A stretch of 33,660 nucleotides of DNA, taken from Spirochaetota bacterium (lineage in GTDB: Bacteria > Spirochaetota > B62-G9 > DRHN01). This document shows, piece after piece, positions 32,146 to 33,660 of this stretch. Where the stretch lies: the NCBI GenBank assembly GCA_020342115.1, contig CP070841.1, forward strand, positions 141,987-175,646, in the 5' to 3' direction. The translations under genes and the position numbers were made by a program. Within the stretch, counting starts at the first letter, position 1; every line of letters begins with the position of its first letter. The notes under the pieces were generated by a model, which was given only the letters and a program-made list of their open reading frames with translations, ran no database searches and was not told the origin of the DNA.

Positions 32146-33660
32146 GCCTATTAGAAGTAAGAGACCTCTCTGTGACGTTCCGAACGGGGGAAGCGCAGGT
32201 CAATGCGGTGAGAGAGGTATCTTTTGATATTGAAAAAGGTGAGGCTTTTTCACTGGTTGGTGAGAGCGGTGCCGGTAAGTCGGTAACAGCACTCTCAATC
32301 ATGAACCTTCTTCCGCCAAAGAAGGCTCATATCCCATCAGGGAGTATTTTCTTCCAGGGCCAGAAACTTCTGGGAGCATCCGATGAGTTCATAAGAGAGG
32401 TACGTGGTGATAGCATCAGCATGATATTTCAGGAACCTATGACTTCACTCAATCCTCTACATACAGTTGAGAAGCAGATTTCAGAATCTCTCATACTCCA
32501 CCAGGGTTATCGGCGGGATGGTGCTCGTGAAAGGGTGTTGGAACTTTTAAGACTCGTTCAGCTTCCAGATGCTGAAGAACGGCTCACTTCGTATCCCCAT
32601 CAGCTTTCCGGAGGTCAGCGGCAGAGGGTGATGATCGCTATGGCACTTGCAAATAATCCGAAGCTACTCATTGCAGATGAGCCTACAACAGCACTCGATG
32701 TTACGATTCAGGCAGAGATACTTGCGCTTATAAAGGATTTGCAAAAGAAGCTTACTATGTCACTGCTTCTGATTACACACGATCTTTATATCGTACGGAG
32801 GATGGCAGACAGGGTAGGGGTAATGAAAGATGGGCAGATTGTTGAGATAGGAGATGTCGAACAGATATTCAATAATCCGAGTCATGAGTATACACGCTAT
32901 CTTTTGGAATCCGAACCTAAAGGACATCCCCAAACCACAGATACTGCTGATGAAGTTGTGGTCAAATCGGGAGATTTAAAGGTCTATTTTCCTATTTACA
33001 AAGGTGTATTCAGGAGGGTTCAAGGACATATAAAGGCTGTTGACGGACTTACAATTACAATACGCGAGGGGAGGACAGTGGGTCTCGTTGGTGAATCCGG
33101 ATCTGGAAAAACAACCTTCGGACTTGCCCTGCTCAGGCTCGTGTCCAGCAAGGGGTCTATTCAGTTTACAGGGGAAGAGTTGCAGGGATTAAAAAGTAAG
33201 CGCGTAAGACCACTGAGGCGTGAAATGCAGGTTGTTTTTCAGGATCCGTACGAGAGTCTCAATCCAAGGTTCACGATTGGGCAGATTATTGAAGAGGGAA
33301 TCAAGGTACACCGGCTTGGAAACACTCCCATAGAGCGAGAAAAGCTCATCTCAGAGGTGCTAGAAGAGGTGGAGCTCGATCCTTCGTACATAAACCGCTA
33401 TCCTCATGAGCTGAGCGGAGGTGAGCGCCAGAGAGTGTCTATAGCCCGGGCTCTTGTACTGAAACCCCGGTTTCTCGTGCTTGACGAGCCTACATCTGCA
33501 CTGGATCGATCGATTCAGACTCAGATTATAGAACTACTCCTGGAGCTCCAGCGCCGTTACAATCTTGCCTATCTCTTCATAAGCCATGACCTGCGTGTTG
33601 TTCGCGCTCTGAGCCATGAGATCATTGTAATCAAGGATGGTGTTGTGGTTGAACAGGGGC
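32142..33660 (+). CDS. yejF: YejF-type fused double ATP-binding protein (3-prime end cut by window)
   Basis: The frame from ATG at 32142 stays open to the window edge (506 codons; E. coli YejF is about 530). It contains two complete ABC ATPase domains in one chain. The first has Walker A GESGAGKS, signature LSGGQRQRVMIAMAL and Walker B LLIADEPTTALD with ITHDL. The second has GESGSGKTT, MQVVFQDPYESLNPRFTIGQ, LSGGERQRVSIARAL and FLVLDEPTSALD with ISHDL. That tandem fusion is the YejF arrangement; it powers the YejB/YejE channel. AGGAGG at 32128-32133 sits eight bases before the ATG. Only the last few tens of residues appear to be missing. Confidence 0.93.
   Translation, partial: MSLLEVRDLSVTFRTGEAQVNAVREVSFDIEKGEAFSLVGESGAGKSVTALSIMNLLPPKKAHIPSGSIFFQGQKLLGASDEFIREVRGDSISMIFQEPMTSLNPLHTVEKQISESLILHQGYRRDGARERVLELLRLVQLPDAEERLTSYPHQLSGGQRQRVMIAMALANNPKLLIADEPTTALDVTIQAEILALIKDLQKKLTMSLLLITHDLYIVRRMADRVGVMKDGQIVEIGDVEQIFNNPSHEYTRYLLESEPKGHPQTTDTADEVVVKSGDLKVYFPIYKGVFRRVQGHIKAVDGLTITIREGRTVGLVGESGSGKTTFGLALLRLVSSKGSIQFTGEELQGLKSKRVRPLRREMQVVFQDPYESLNPRFTIGQIIEEGIKVHRLGNTPIEREKLISEVLEEVELDPSYINRYPHELSGGERQRVSIARALVLKPRFLVLDEPTSALDRSIQTQIIELLLELQRRYNLAYLFISHDLRVVRALSHEIIVIKDGVVVEQG

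Overview
The window looks like chromosomal DNA from a Gram-negative bacterium that probably lives without oxygen at least part of the time. Supporting signs are a two-subunit [NiFe] hydrogenase, a low-molecular-weight bacterial ferredoxin, signal peptidase II, many exported or membrane proteins, and a YejABEF-type peptide importer (known mainly from Gram-negatives). I cannot name the lineage from sequence alone; a spirochaete-like or deltaproteobacterial-grade organism is only a guess. Starts include ATG, GTG and TTG, and Shine-Dalgarno (SD) sequences of the AGGAGG type are common.

Layout. (1) 1-4.2 kb: the start of a TMEM175-type channel gene leaves to the left. Divergent from it, behind a good sigma70-type promoter, are hydrogenase small subunit, hydrogenase large subunit and a MATE transporter with a His-rich N-terminus. 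A seven-Cys ferredoxin converges on them. (2) 4.2-15.1 kb, all on the minus strand: an envelope-flavoured accessory block. It holds a 2TM protein, two paralogous amidohydrolases, a DUF4097 repeat protein, a polytopic membrane protein, a CPBP intramembrane protease, a 48-residue membrane/coiled-coil protein, two paralogous acyltransferase-3 proteins and two paralogous Gly-rich exported proteins. Six intergenic inverted-repeat elements of one family (core GGGGACATGTTACTTAATT) sit between these genes, and I see none in the rest of the window. (3) 15.1-20.0 kb, minus: thrC, nadB and an ABC-2 exporter pair. (4) 20.1-25.4 kb, minus: a tightly packed run reading FtsX-like permease, ABC ATPase, a 76-residue protein, yggS, yggU/DUF167, mtnP, a 123-residue membrane protein, lspA and rluD. 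(5) 25.4-27.0 kb, minus: tRNA-Val(CAC) with a terminator hairpin, and pgi. (6) 27.1 kb to the right end, plus strand: an exported M15 D,D-carboxypeptidase followed by yejA-yejB-yejE-yejF, with yejF cut by the window edge.

How they may work together. The hydrogenase and ferredoxin suggest cytoplasmic H2/ferredoxin redox chemistry, but no maturation or diaphorase genes are present here. The M15 peptidase next to yejABEF suggests trimming of cell-wall peptides followed by import. The block at 4.2-15.1 kb has three successive tandem gene pairs and a private repeat family, so it looks younger and more plastic than the housekeeping genes to its right. No CRISPR array, insertion sequence, prophage or rRNA was seen. 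There is no gene-free stretch longer than about 300 bases; the longest gap (14797-15097) is mostly filled by two repeat elements.
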